A DNA stretch of 39,017 bases from contig JAJZDM010000027.1 in NCBI GenBank assembly GCA_021806005.1, positions 1 through 39,017 of the forward strand. Direction: 5' to 3'. Below, in pieces: positions 8,692 through 16,815 of the stretch. Source of the stretch: Acidobacteriota bacterium. Its GTDB lineage: Bacteria; Acidobacteriota; Terriglobia; Terriglobales; Acidobacteriaceae. How positions within the stretch are numbered: the stretch's first letter is position 1; every line of letters begins with the position of its first letter. The notes below the pieces were generated by a model that did no database searches, was not told the origin of the DNA, and worked only from the letters and a program-made list of their open reading frames with translations. The translations under genes were made by a program, and so were the position numbers.

Positions 8692-9756
8692 TCAAGCCCT
8701 GCCGCTCTCTGCCGGGCCGGTGGACTCTCTGACGATGAGTGCCGGCTTGGTCAGGAGGGTCGGGGCATACTCGGCGGAGGGATTGTTGATGCGATCCAGC
8801 AGAACGCTGGCGGCCAGCTTGCCCATGTGCTTGAGCGGCTGGCGAATGGTCGTCAGGCTGGGAACCTGAAACGGGGCAGAGATGATGTCGTCGAAGCCGA
8901 TGACGGAGACATCCTGCGGGACCGCCATGCCTGACTCGTGAAGCACGCGGATGGCACCGATGGCGGCGATATCATTGAAGGCCATCAGGGCGGTGAAGTC
9001 GCGCGTAGTGCTGAGCAGGCGTTGCGTAGGCCCGTAACCGATCTGCGGCGTCCAGCCTCGTTCGGTGAGTTGTACGATGCGCTCGGGGGTGGGGTGGACG
9101 CCAAACTCCCGGGCAACCTGCATCATGGCCTCCCAGCGAAAGGCTGAGTCGCCGATCAAGTGGGGGCCCTTCATGAAGGCAATCCTGCGGTGACCCAGAT
9201 CGTAGAGATGGCGGATGGCCAGACGAGCCGCGGAGCGGTGGTCGAGGATCACGTTGGTGACGCCCGGCTTTTCCAGATGGCCGGAGATGGTCACTACAGG
9301 TAACGGGGTGTCAAAGTCTGCGTTGTTATTTAAAACGAGAAGTCCTTCGGCGCCGCGGTTGAGCAGGAGTTCGGAGTACTCCCTCACCAGTTGGGGCTTG
9401 TGATAGTGGCAGGCGGTGAAGTAGAGAAAGTGCTGCTTCAGCAGAAATGCTTCGATGCCCTCCATCACCACGGTGTTGTAACCCTCGCTGTGCTCTGGCA
9501 CCAGAATGCCGATCGAGTCGCTGCCCGTCTTGTGCAGGTTGACCGCGAAGTAGCTGGGACGATAGTTGAACTTGCGCGCCGCCTCCAGGACGCGACGACG
9601 GGTCTCCTCGGTGAGATGCTTGGCCAGGGGTGCATCGTTCAGTACAAAGGAGATGGTGGTCTGAGAGACGCCCAGGTATGCGGCGAGATCCTTCAGACTG
9701 GTTCGCTTGCGGGGTAACGGCGCCGGTTGAGTATCTTTCGGGGTGGTGAATTTCAT
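8692..9756 (-). CDS. LacI-family transcriptional regulator
   Basis: 354 residues from the ATG at 9756 (a TTG at 9762 is in frame). The N-terminal LacI helix-turn-helix is clear (TSLKDLAAYLGVSQTTISFVLND), with the hinge region RKFNYRPSYFAVNL. The effector domain runs from GILVPEHSEGYN through VIGFDDIISAPFQVPSLTTIRQPL to IVRESTG. An AGGG lies 7 bases before the ATG. It lies 111 bases downstream of a 2-keto-3-deoxygluconate kinase on the same strand, so it probably senses a sugar acid or an intermediate of pectin or uronate breakdown. This is inference from context only. Confidence 0.88.
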   Translation of the reverse strand: MKFTTPKDTQPAPLPRKRTSLKDLAAYLGVSQTTISFVLNDAPLAKHLTEETRRRVLEAARKFNYRPSYFAVNLHKTGSDSIGILVPEHSEGYNTVVMEGIEAFLLKQHFLYFTACHYHKPQLVREYSELLLNRGAEGLLVLNNNADFDTPLPVVTISGHLEKPGVTNVILDHRSAARLAIRHLYDLGHRRIAFMKGPHLIGDSAFRWEAMMQVAREFGVHPTPERIVQLTERGWTPQIGYGPTQRLLSTTRDFTALMAFNDIAAIGAIRVLHESGMAVPQDVSVIGFDDIISAPFQVPSLTTIRQPLKHMGKLAASVLLDRINNPSAEYAPTLLTKPALIVRESTGPAESGRA

Positions 9757-9855
9757 GCGCAACCCTGGGATTGCGCCGGAGACCGATGCATGCTCATCCT
9801 CGTGCTGAATGCGATGCCCAACCCGGTAAGATCCTTCCTTTCGGATCGAGTATAC

Positions 9856-9868
9856 AAGGACGGTCCTT
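9856..9868. repeat. 13-base palindrome at the kdgK stop codon
   Basis: AAGGAC-G-GTCCTT is a perfect palindrome with 6-base arms (9856-9861 and 9863-9868), touching the kdgK stop codon and about 100 bases before the LacI gene. It could be an operator for the adjacent regulator or a small hairpin; nothing else supports either. Confidence 0.3.
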
Positions 9869-11004
9869 TAGCGAAGCGCTCCGGCGGCTACGCCGGTCAT
9901 CAGGCGTTCAACCTCCGGGAGGGTGACCATGGAGGCGTCCCCGGGGGTGGTCATCGTCAGGGCTCCATGGGCTACACCGCAGTTCAGAGCCCACGCCAGG
10001 CCTCTGCGTGTCAGTAGGCCGTAGATCAGCCCGGCAGCAAAGGCGTCACCACCGCCGACGCGATCCAGGATCTCGAGGTCATCAAACTGGAGGCCGGCAA
10101 AGCTCTCCGCCGTCCCTTTTGCAGCGCCGCAGGCGCAGGCGAAGGCTCCCCAGCCATTGCGATTGGCGCTGTGCGACTGGCGGATAGTGGTAGCAATCAC
10201 CTTCAGGTTGGAGAACTCACTTTGAACACGTTCCGCCATCGCCCCAAAGCTCTCCAGCCGATGCCAGGCGGGGCGGTTGGAGGCTTCACCGAGCACTGCG
10301 GCAACATCCCCTTCATGGCCAAAGAAGACATCCACCATGGGCAGCAGCGATCGGTTGACCTCCATTGAGCGCTTGCGGCCGCCACGGGCCTTCCAGAGGG
10401 ATGGCCGATAGTTGGCATCGAAGCTGATCACCGTGCCGTGATGGCGTGCAGCGGCCATGGCCTCGCGGACCACCTCCGTCGAGTCTTCGCTGAGCGCGGC
10501 CATGATGCCGCCGGTGTGAAACCAGCGCACACCCTCGTGGCCAAAGATCGCGTTCCAATCGACCTCGCCGGGGCGGAGTTGGGCGATCGCCGTGTGCCCG
10601 CGGTCCATCATGCCCAGGCCAGGACGAACCCCGAAGCCTCGCTCCATGAAGTAGATACCGTTGCGCGCCTCGCGACCCACCCCATCAAACTCCAGCCAGC
10701 GGACGTGCGAGGTATCGACACCACCCTGCAGCATCAGATCCTCCACCAGACGGCCGGCGGGATTATCCACCAGGGCGGTAGCGACGGAGGTGCGCAGGCC
10801 AAAGCAGCGGCGTAGTCCACGCGCGACGTTGTATTCACCGCCACCTTCCCAGACGCGGAGGTTGCGAGCGCTGGCGATCCGGCCCTCACCGGGATCCAGG
10901 CGCAGCATCACCTCGCCCAGCGAGAGCAGATCCCAGCGAGTCGTCTCCTGGGGGCGAATCTCCAGCCCGGTAGAGGGTAGTGTCGGGTTATCAGCTTGTT
11001 CCAT
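9868..11004 (-). CDS. kdgK: 2-keto-3-deoxygluconate kinase (PfkB family sugar kinase)
   Basis: ATP-dependent kinase forming 2-keto-3-deoxy-6-phosphogluconate, which feeds the Entner-Doudoroff aldolase. The PfkB fold is shown by SLGEVMLRLDPGEG near residues 28-41, the substrate segment GGGEYNVARGL, and the second signature with the catalytic base D320 in DRVGGGDAFAAGL. FDANYRPSLW near 195-204 is typical of KDG kinases. Length is 378 residues, slightly long because of a 23-residue N-terminal extension. Start ATG 11004 has no strong Shine-Dalgarno. A LacI regulator follows on the same strand. No dehydratase, aldolase or uronate isomerase is nearby, so specificity rests on sequence; another PfkB sugar kinase remains possible. 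Confidence 0.82.
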   Translation of the reverse strand: MEQADNPTLPSTGLEIRPQETTRWDLLSLGEVMLRLDPGEGRIASARNLRVWEGGGEYNVARGLRRCFGLRTSVATALVDNPAGRLVEDLMLQGGVDTSHVRWLEFDGVGREARNGIYFMERGFGVRPGLGMMDRGHTAIAQLRPGEVDWNAIFGHEGVRWFHTGGIMAALSEDSTEVVREAMAAARHHGTVISFDANYRPSLWKARGGRKRSMEVNRSLLPMVDVFFGHEGDVAAVLGEASNRPAWHRLESFGAMAERVQSEFSNLKVIATTIRQSHSANRNGWGAFACACGAAKGTAESFAGLQFDDLEILDRVGGGDAFAAGLIYGLLTRRGLAWALNCGVAHGALTMTTPGDASMVTLPEVERLMTGVAAGALR

Positions 11005-11328
11005 AGACTTGAGTCATCTTTCTGTTGGCCGAGTGCGGATCCTCGACAGCAATCGGCATCTTTCTCCAGGGATGATACCGCTGCAATATCCCCCTCCGGG
11101 AGAGCCGTGCCAGAGAAACAACTCTCATGCTGTCTGCTGAAAGGTGCGCCTGAATCAAGAGTAATCAAACCGGGCCGAAGCGAAAAGTGCTTACCCAACC
11201 AACAGGAGAGGCGGCGGTTACATCCAACGCATTGATTGCCTGCGTTCAAGGGAACAGGGTGGATCTGCCCGGAATCTTCAGGGAGCCAATTCACCTGCGC
11301 AATCCAGTGATGCGAAACAGGGGGCAGG
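11005..11328. other. Divergent intergenic region kdgK / lipoprotein
   Basis: 324 bases. An inverted repeat AAGC-N7-GCTT is near 11178-11192 and might be a regulator site, but it is weak. A good AGGGGG ribosome site precedes the lipoprotein ATG. I find no promoter with two convincing hexamers and no RNA or ORF. Confidence 0.35.
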
Positions 11329-11961
11329 ATGTCGCGCATGAAGATACGGTCGATTGTCAGGGAATGCGCGGGCTTTGCGGCCCTCGGGGTCGTGGGGTTA
11401 GCGGGATGCTCTCACTCGGGGGTTCCGGGGGCCACTCCGCCCGGTTCGGCGATGGCTCCATCGGCGGCCAGCGAAGCTCCGCGGGTAAGCAGCCAGGCTC
11501 CAGAAGTGGCCGGCCAGGCTCCGGTAGCAGCCGTGCCCGAGGTTCACGTCAATCAGGATTGCCTGATCCTCCAGGACAATCTTGATGGAGTACGGGGAAT
11601 GAGTGTGCCGGGGGGGCAGATGCTACCCGGCGGCGGAGAGTCCGATCCGGTGGTCTGCCATCTGGAGAGCAAACTCACCTCCAACCATGTGCAAAGCACA
11701 GTGGTGAATGGGATCGTCCAGCAGAGTGTGGTGGTGGTCCAGCAACAACAGTATCTGCTGCAGAATCAGTTCTCACAACCGGTGGTCTTTGTGGTGGAAC
11801 ATGCGGTTCCGGACGGGTGGAGGGTGAACTCGTTCCCACTGCCCTCAGCGATCATTGGCAAGACCGCGATCTTCAAGGTTGTCGTCCAACCGGGGCAGGT
11901 TGCGGGACTGCACGTGTCGGAACAGCATCTGATCCCGCTGGCGCCGCCTGCAGGAGGGTAG
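11329..11961 (+). CDS. Predicted lipoprotein of unknown function
   Basis: 210 residues. A lipoprotein signal peptide is clear: basic start MSRMKIRSIVR, hydrophobic core, and lipobox LAGC with the acylated Cys at residue 27. Residues 28-70 are an A/P/S-rich linker. The rest is probably a compact beta domain. It has a Q/V-rich run (about 125-150, VQQSVVVVQQQQ) and a C-terminal half that reads like an immunoglobulin-like sandwich (QPVVFVVEHAVPDGW, FKVVVQPGQVAGLHV). There are two Cys at about 78 and 110. Start ATG 11329 has AGGGGG at 6 bases. It is alone on its strand. I do not recognise a family; no function is assigned beyond probable outer-membrane anchoring. Confidence 0.75.
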   Translation: MSRMKIRSIVRECAGFAALGVVGLAGCSHSGVPGATPPGSAMAPSAASEAPRVSSQAPEVAGQAPVAAVPEVHVNQDCLILQDNLDGVRGMSVPGGQMLPGGGESDPVVCHLESKLTSNHVQSTVVNGIVQQSVVVVQQQQYLLQNQFSQPVVFVVEHAVPDGWRVNSFPLPSAIIGKTAIFKVVVQPGQVAGLHVSEQHLIPLAPPAGG

Positions 11962-12090
11962 AGAGAAGCGTTACAGCCGAATGGGAGTCTGTCACCTGGG
12001 CTCTGCGGCAGTACAGCGTGTTCCAAAACTGATCTGAACCCGGATGGGCTGTAGCGTCCGGCGAACCGGGGCCTCGGGAGAGCTACTGTA

Positions 12091-12924
12091 TCACCAGGCG
12101 TTCCAGTAGCCGCCACGCTCCGTCAGGGCGATCTCACGTCCGAAAAGCCTCTGGAGTTGCGCCTCCGTGAGCAGCTTGGATTTTTCGCCGTCAGCCACAA
12201 TGCGGCCTTCGCGCATCATCACAATCCGATTCATCTCCGGCAGGATGTCCGCGATGTGATGGGTGATCAATAAAATGGCCGTTCCCTTCTGCGCCAGCCC
12301 GCGCAGCATCTCACGCAGATCCTGTTGAGCCGTCAGGTCCAGCGCATTGGAGGGCTCATCGAGCAACAGCATCTGAACCCTTCCCGGCTCCGCATCCAGA
12401 GATGTCCCCGCCATGGCGCGCCCAATCATCACTCGCCGCTGCTGTCCGGCGGACATCTCTCCTACCGGAATCGCCGCCAGATCCTGGGCGTGCACCAACT
12501 CGAGGATCTCTTCGGCGCGCTCCAGCATCGTCGCCGTCACGGTGAGATTCGGCCATATCCGGGAACTGGAGAAGAATCCGGTGAGAACGGCCTCTCGCCC
12601 GGTGATGGCCATGGTGCTTCCCACAGGCATCTCTGACGCCACCACCCCCATGCGTCGCTTCAACTCGGTCAGATCCCAGCGATCTCTGCCCATGATGCGG
12701 ACCTGACTGACCGGGTTGACCAGCGGATAGACCTCACAGGTGATCGTCTTGAGAAGGGTGGACTTGCCGCAACCGTTCGGCCCCAGAATCGCCAGGTGCT
12801 CGCCGGCCTCGATACGCAGGCTCACATCGTGCAGAACAACCCTCTCTCCCCTTGCGACAAACACATGTTCCAGGGCTACAATTGCGTCCCTGTCCCCGTC
12901 GCCAACCTGACCGCCAACCCTCAT
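12091..12924 (-). CDS. ABC transporter ATP-binding protein (orphan)
   Basis: 277-residue single nucleotide-binding domain. Walker A GPNGCGKST at 48-56, a signature written MSAGQQRR at 157-164 instead of LSGGQ, Walker B MLLLDEP with D189/E190, and H-loop H222/H223 are all present, so it should hydrolyse ATP. It resembles the ModF/YlmA-like group more than drug or lipid exporters, but this is not firm. Start ATG 12924 has a GGAG four bases upstream. No permease or binding protein is adjacent. It follows the histidine phosphatase gene by 79 bases on the same strand, so both may be co-transcribed. Confidence 0.88.
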   Translation of the reverse strand: MRVGGQVGDGDRDAIVALEHVFVARGERVVLHDVSLRIEAGEHLAILGPNGCGKSTLLKTITCEVYPLVNPVSQVRIMGRDRWDLTELKRRMGVVASEMPVGSTMAITGREAVLTGFFSSSRIWPNLTVTATMLERAEEILELVHAQDLAAIPVGEMSAGQQRRVMIGRAMAGTSLDAEPGRVQMLLLDEPSNALDLTAQQDLREMLRGLAQKGTAILLITHHIADILPEMNRIVMMREGRIVADGEKSKLLTEAQLQRLFGREIALTERGGYWNAW

Positions 12925-13003
12925 CTGACTCCTGTCCCTTGCGATCCTGCCTGATCTTCAGTGCTGTCTCGCCGCTTGCTTCCACCAGAGTGCGATCCGG
13001 AGA

Positions 13004-13606
13004 TCACAGGTTCCATTTGGAGATCACCCGGGTCTCGCGCTCAAAGGCGAGCACACTCACACTCCCGGTCTCCAGGGCCAGCAGCGCGCCGGCCGAGGGC
13101 GGAAGGCCGATCCAGCGCGCGGCAAGGATTCTGAGGATGTGCGCATGCGCAAACAGAGCCACCGCTCCTTCGCCGGGCACAGCAGCCAGCGATCGCGCAA
13201 TCACCGCATCGGCTCGCTCTCCGACATGCTCCAGCGTCTCTCCGTTCACCAAAGGACTGCGCCAGACGCTCCATTGCGGGCCATAGATCGCTCGCATCTC
13301 CTGCGTCGTCTTACCTTCGGCCTCCCCGTAGTTCCACTCCTGCAGGTTGTTCTCCACCACGGCGACATCGCCGTAGCCCGCAATCCGGCAGGTGTCTCTG
13401 GCCCGTTGCAGGGGGCTGGTGAAGACCGCGCCAAACTTTGTTCCAGCAAGCATGCCGGGCAGGCGCAGGGCCCTTTCTCGACCGCGATCGGTCAGGGGAA
13501 TATCACTCGTGCTGGTGTGCCGCCCATCGGAACTCCACGTCGTCTCTCCGTGCCGCATCAACCAAAGTTCTGTCAAAGTCTCTGGGACCCCCCCCGTAGA
13601 GATCAC
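13004..13606 (-). CDS. Histidine phosphatase family protein (phosphoglycerate mutase-like)
   Basis: 200 residues. The catalytic histidine H19 lies in [19 protein letters not shown] carries the phosphate-binding Arg, and the second catalytic His lies in [30 protein letters not shown] is typical of the small cobalamin- or sugar-phosphate-type branch (CobC, GpmB-like). The substrate cannot be read from the sequence. The start is GTG at 13606 with GGAAG close upstream; a TTG 10 codons in is an alternative. It is divergent from uvrB with only 50 bases between, which must hold both promoters. Confidence 0.85.
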   Translation of the reverse strand: MISTGGVPETLTELWLMRHGETTWSSDGRHTSTSDIPLTDRGRERALRLPGMLAGTKFGAVFTSPLQRARDTCRIAGYGDVAVVENNLQEWNYGEAEGKTTQEMRAIYGPQWSVWRSPLVNGETLEHVGERADAVIARSLAAVPGEGAVALFAHAHILRILAARWIGLPPSAGALLALETGSVSVLAFERETRVISKWNL

Positions 13607-13656
13607 TGCGCTTCCAGGCTCTATCTTACAGGGACCGCATACCCTATCCTAAGGTC

Positions 13657-15645
13657 ATGGACTTCCATCTCGTCTCTGGATACAAGCCGCAGGGAGATCA
13701 GCCGCGAGCGATTGCGGAGCTTGTTGCGGGTCTTCAGGCAGGGGAAAAAGACCAGGTGCTGCTGGGCGTCACCGGCTCCGGCAAGACCTTCACCATGGCC
13801 CGCATCATCGCTGAGATGAATCGCCCGGCGCTGGTGCTGGTGCACAACAAGACGCTGGCGGCACAACTTTACCATGAGTTCAAACAGTTCTTCCCCAACA
13901 ATGCGGTGGAGTACTTTGTCTCCTACTACGACTACTATCAGCCGGAGGCCTATATACCCTCCGGCGATCTGTATATCGAGAAGGAGTCCACCGTCAACGA
14001 AGAACTCGACAAGCTGCGTCTCTCCGCGACGCGCAGCATCTTCGAACGGCGCGACACCATCATCGTCAGCTCGGTCTCCTGCATCTACGGCCTGGGCTCG
14101 CCAGAGGCCTACTATGGCATGCTGCTCCTGCTGGAGAAGGGACAGAAGATCAAACGGCAGGATATTACCCGCCGCCTGGTCGAGATTCTTTATGAGCGCA
14201 ATGACATCGACTTCCAGCGCGGGACCTTTCGTGTTCGCGGCGACGTCATCGAGATCTACCCCACCTATGACGAGAATGCCCTGCGCATCGAACTCTTCGG
14301 GGATGAGATCGAGTCGCTCTCCCAGATCGATCCACTCTTCGGCACGGTGAAGCAGCGCTATGCTCGACTGCCCATCTATCCCAAGAGCCACTATGTGGTT
14401 CCACCGGAGCGAAAGACCACAGCGATCAACAGCATCCTGTCCGAACTTGGAGAGTGGGAGACGCAACTGGAGAGAGAGGGTCGCCTGGTAGAGTCGCAGC
14501 GCATCCACCAGCGTACCCGCTTTGATCTGGAGATGATCAAGTCTGTCGGATTCTGCCACGGGATTGAGAACTACTCGCGCCACTTCTCCGGGCGCCAGCC
14601 AGGAGAGCCTCCACCTACCCTGCTCGACTACTTTCCGCAGGACTTTCTGGTATTCATCGATGAGTCCCACGTCACCGTTCCGCAGTTGCATGGCATGTGG
14701 CACGGCGATCGGTCGCGCAAGCAGAACCTGGTGGACTACGGGTTTCGGCTGCCCTCAGCGATGGACAACCGCCCTCTCCGCTTCCAGGAGTTCGAAGAAC
14801 GTGTTGGCCAGACGATCTATGTATCGGCTACCCCGGGGGCGTATGAGCTTACCAAATCCTCTGGCGTGGTGGTGGAACAGGTGATTCGCCCCACGGGCCT
14901 GGTGGATCCAGAGGTCGAGGTGCGGCCAGTCAAGGGCCAGATCGACGACCTGCTGGCAGAGATCCGCCAGCGAGCGGCCAACAATCAGCGCGTGCTGGTG
15001 ACGACCCTGACCAAGCGCATGGCCGAAGACCTGGCCAACTACTACACCGAGGTAGGCGTTCGCTGCCGATACATGCACTCGGAGATCGAGACCCTGGAGC
15101 GGATTCGCCTTCTCCGCGGCCTGCGCAACGGAGAGTTCGATGTTCTGATTGGAATCAACCTGCTGCGCGAAGGACTGGACCTTCCCGAGGTGTCGCTGGT
15201 TGCCATCCTCGATGCCGACAAGGAGGGCTTTCTGCGCTCCCAGGGATCGCTGATCCAGACCATGGGGCGAGCCGCTCGCCATCTTGAGGGACGAGCGATT
15301 CTTTATGCCGACCGCCAGACCGATTCGATGCGCAGGGCCATCGAGGAGACGAATCGCCGCCGAGAGCGGCAGGTGGCTTACAACCTGGAGAACGGCATCA
15401 CCCCCCAGACCGTCATTCGTTCTCTGGACGACTCCCTTGCCAGCGTCCTCAAAGCCGAATACGGCGATCTCACCGAGGAAGAAGATACGCTGACCGAGTT
15501 CGCCAGCCAGGCCGAGCTGGACGTCTACCTTGCGAAGCTCGAAGGGGATATGAGAGAGTCCGCGAAAAAATTCGAGTTTGAAAAGGCCGCGAAGCTCCGC
15601 GACACGATCAAGGACCTTCGCTCCAAGGAGTTTCTCTTCAGCTAG
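13657..15645 (+). CDS. uvrB: Excinuclease ABC subunit B
   Basis: DNA-damage recognition helicase of nucleotide excision repair; works with UvrA and UvrC. 662 residues, normal length (E. coli 673). Walker A GVTGSGKT is at 37-44. The Tyr-rich beta-hairpin that clamps DNA lies near 91-102 ([12 protein letters not shown]), and helicase motif II reads IDESH. Helicase motifs IV-VI ([31 protein letters not shown]) are intact, and a C-terminal UVR motif near 620-655 contacts UvrC. It is a single gene with divergent neighbour 50 bases away. A strong hairpin lies 19 bases after the stop. No LexA box was found upstream. Confidence 0.98.
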   Translation: MDFHLVSGYKPQGDQPRAIAELVAGLQAGEKDQVLLGVTGSGKTFTMARIIAEMNRPALVLVHNKTLAAQLYHEFKQFFPNNAVEYFVSYYDYYQPEAYIPSGDLYIEKESTVNEELDKLRLSATRSIFERRDTIIVSSVSCIYGLGSPEAYYGMLLLLEKGQKIKRQDITRRLVEILYERNDIDFQRGTFRVRGDVIEIYPTYDENALRIELFGDEIESLSQIDPLFGTVKQRYARLPIYPKSHYVVPPERKTTAINSILSELGEWETQLEREGRLVESQRIHQRTRFDLEMIKSVGFCHGIENYSRHFSGRQPGEPPPTLLDYFPQDFLVFIDESHVTVPQLHGMWHGDRSRKQNLVDYGFRLPSAMDNRPLRFQEFEERVGQTIYVSATPGAYELTKSSGVVVEQVIRPTGLVDPEVEVRPVKGQIDDLLAEIRQRAANNQRVLVTTLTKRMAEDLANYYTEVGVRCRYMHSEIETLERIRLLRGLRNGEFDVLIGINLLREGLDLPEVSLVAILDADKEGFLRSQGSLIQTMGRAARHLEGRAILYADRQTDSMRRAIEETNRRRERQVAYNLENGITPQTVIRSLDDSLASVLKAEYGDLTEEEDTLTEFASQAELDVYLAKLEGDMRESAKKFEFEKAAKLRDTIKDLRSKEFLFS

Positions 15646-15663
15646 AACGGCCCGTGTCCTGGA

Positions 15664-15696
15664 CCCGGAGTGCCTGCTCTGAGCGCCCACTCCGGG
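15664..15696 (+). terminator. Strong hairpin after uvrB
   Basis: CCCGGAGTG (15664-15672) and CACTCCGGG (15688-15696) form a perfect 9-bp stem with a 15-base loop, starting 19 bases after the uvrB stop. The bases after it (CGGCATG) are not T-rich, so it is either a Rho-aided stop or an mRNA 3'-end stabiliser. Confidence 0.55.
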
Positions 15697-15767
15697 CGGC
15701 ATGTTCGAAATAAAGCTGTTCTATGGCATTTTCGATGTTGAGGGGTATCCCGAAACGTGCTTGCAGT

Positions 15768-15792
15768 GGCGTTTTCATTGGGGGAAAACGCC
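15768..15792. repeat. Perfect 9-bp inverted repeat downstream of the Crp/Fnr gene
   Basis: GGCGTTTTC (15768-15776), 7-base loop, GAAAACGCC (15784-15792). It lies 43 bases past the end of the leftward regulator gene and about 120 past uvrB, between convergent genes. It could end transcription from either side or be a dispersed palindromic unit. Confidence 0.45.
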
Positions 15793-15834
15793 GATCGAAG
15801 TCGAGTCACCCTCTACACCTACACCGAAACTGCC

Positions 15835-16521
15835 TTAGCACGCGCACAGACGTTCCAAAGCCTGCGGCCGAAGGACCGTCAAAACGACTCCGTGCGTTTC
15901 AATGATCTTGTCCTTGCGGAACCGTCCCAGAGTCCGGGTGATCGTCTCCCGGGTCGTCGCGGTCATCGAGGCAAGCTCCTCATGGGTCATCGACATCGTG
16001 ATCATCGGGTTGGAGCGGCTCTTGGCGTCATCCGCCCAGTCCAGGATGAGGCGGGCCACTCTCCCGGCAGGGGAGGACGGCAGGGCAATCAGTCTGGCCT
16101 CATCGAAGGCGGCACGATAGTCCTCAGCCAGAACATTCGCCGCACCGAGGCTGGCATCGCCGAAGTTCTGCAACATCGTCATCAGGTGTTTGGTGTGCAT
16201 GACCCGCACGCTGCACGGCTCCAGAGCCTCCGCCGTCACCTCATACTCTCCTTGTGAGAGCGCCGCACTCATGCCGAGCACATCCCCGGCCTGAGCAATC
16301 CGCAGAATCAATACGCGCCCCTCTCTGGAGGTGGCGGAGACCTTTACCTTGCCCGAGCAGACGAGAAAGATGGCGTTGCTTCGATCACCCTCACGAAAAA
16401 GCGAAGATCCGCGCAGATAATCGGTCTTGATCGAGTTCGACTCCAGAAACGCACGGGACTGGGGTCCAAACTTGCAGAACGCACCCTTTCCAGCTTGGGA
16501 GCAGCCAGGGCAGTTGGTCAT
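15835..16521 (-). CDS. Crp/Fnr-family transcriptional regulator with N-terminal cysteine cluster
   Basis: 228 residues. A cyclic-nucleotide-binding-type beta roll (about 25-115), dimer helix and winged helix-turn-helix (about 150-220) are visible. C4, C7 and C16 (CPGC then AFC) resemble the C20/C23/C29 cluster of E. coli FNR, and C103 falls close to its fourth ligand C122. An oxygen-, NO- or redox-sensing iron-sulphur cluster is therefore possible. The recognition helix reads TTRETITRTLGRF, with R191, E192 and R196 as in E. coli CRP (R180, E181, R185); FNR has Val before the Glu. A TGTGA-N6-TCACA site would suit it, and one lies 92 bases upstream. The ATG at 16521 is chosen because GGAGG precedes it by 5 bases; the frame extends 34 codons further upstream without support. 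Confidence 0.9.
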   Translation of the reverse strand: MTNCPGCSQAGKGAFCKFGPQSRAFLESNSIKTDYLRGSSLFREGDRSNAIFLVCSGKVKVSATSREGRVLILRIAQAGDVLGMSAALSQGEYEVTAEALEPCSVRVMHTKHLMTMLQNFGDASLGAANVLAEDYRAAFDEARLIALPSSPAGRVARLILDWADDAKSRSNPMITMSMTHEELASMTATTRETITRTLGRFRKDKIIETHGVVLTVLRPQALERLCAC

Positions 16522-16612
16522 GAGATCCTCCGTTGGGCAGATCAGCCTGTGTTCTGCTGGAATCTGCACTTGCCTCTCTGTAGAGCAACCCGGTTGCCAA
16601 AGTCTCCCCTCT

Positions 16613-16628
16613 TGTGATTTCAATCACA
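16613..16628. promoter_or_regulatory. Crp-like operator in the crp/fnr - sigma-54 activator divergent gap
   Basis: TGTGATTTCAATCACA is a perfect palindrome (6-base arms, 4-base centre) matching the Crp consensus TGTGA-N6-TCACA. Its centre at 16620.5 is about 100 bases from the regulator start and 180 from the divergent activator start. Autoregulation by the adjacent Crp/Fnr protein is inferred. Confidence 0.7.
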
Positions 16629-16661
16629 TAGACATGTTCCCCCTGGTTGCTCGCCCCGTCT

Positions 16662-16681
16662 GCTGGGTGTTGGCACCCAGC
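16662..16681. repeat. Perfect 8-bp hairpin with 4-base loop in the divergent gap
   Basis: GCTGGGTG, TTGG, CACCCAGC. It is a tight stable stem-loop with no T tract, located 33 bases beyond the Crp-like site. It may be part of a 5' leader or a second regulator site. The whole 279-base gap 16522-16800 holds no gene. Confidence 0.5.
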
Positions 16682-16799
16682 ACCTGCGTCATTTCACCCA
16701 ACCGTAACGCACTGTTCCCCTGGGTCAGGCGGCCACAGTCGTCCAACTCCAACATACCGGCCGGCTATAGCCAACCAGCTCAGGGCCTTATACGATTTA

Positions 16800-16815
16800 T
16801 GTGATGGCTGTCACG
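16800..16815. promoter_or_regulatory. Crp-like operator overlapping the start codon of the sigma-54 activator
   Basis: TGTGATGGCTGTCACG matches TGTGA-N6-TCACA at 9 of 10 positions and covers both possible start codons (GTG 16801, ATG 16804). TATACG at 16789-16794 would put the transcript start at about 16801. Binding here would therefore block initiation. Confidence 0.55.

Noticed and set aside
13621-14703. Long minus-strand frame opposite uvrB
   Set aside because: Antisense to a highly conserved gene with intact helicase motifs; no recognisable protein features.
16671-16687. Sigma-54 promoter-like TGGCAC...TGC near the activator
   Set aside because: The distance between GG and GC is 12 bases, not 10, and the GG is part of the perfect hairpin at 16662.
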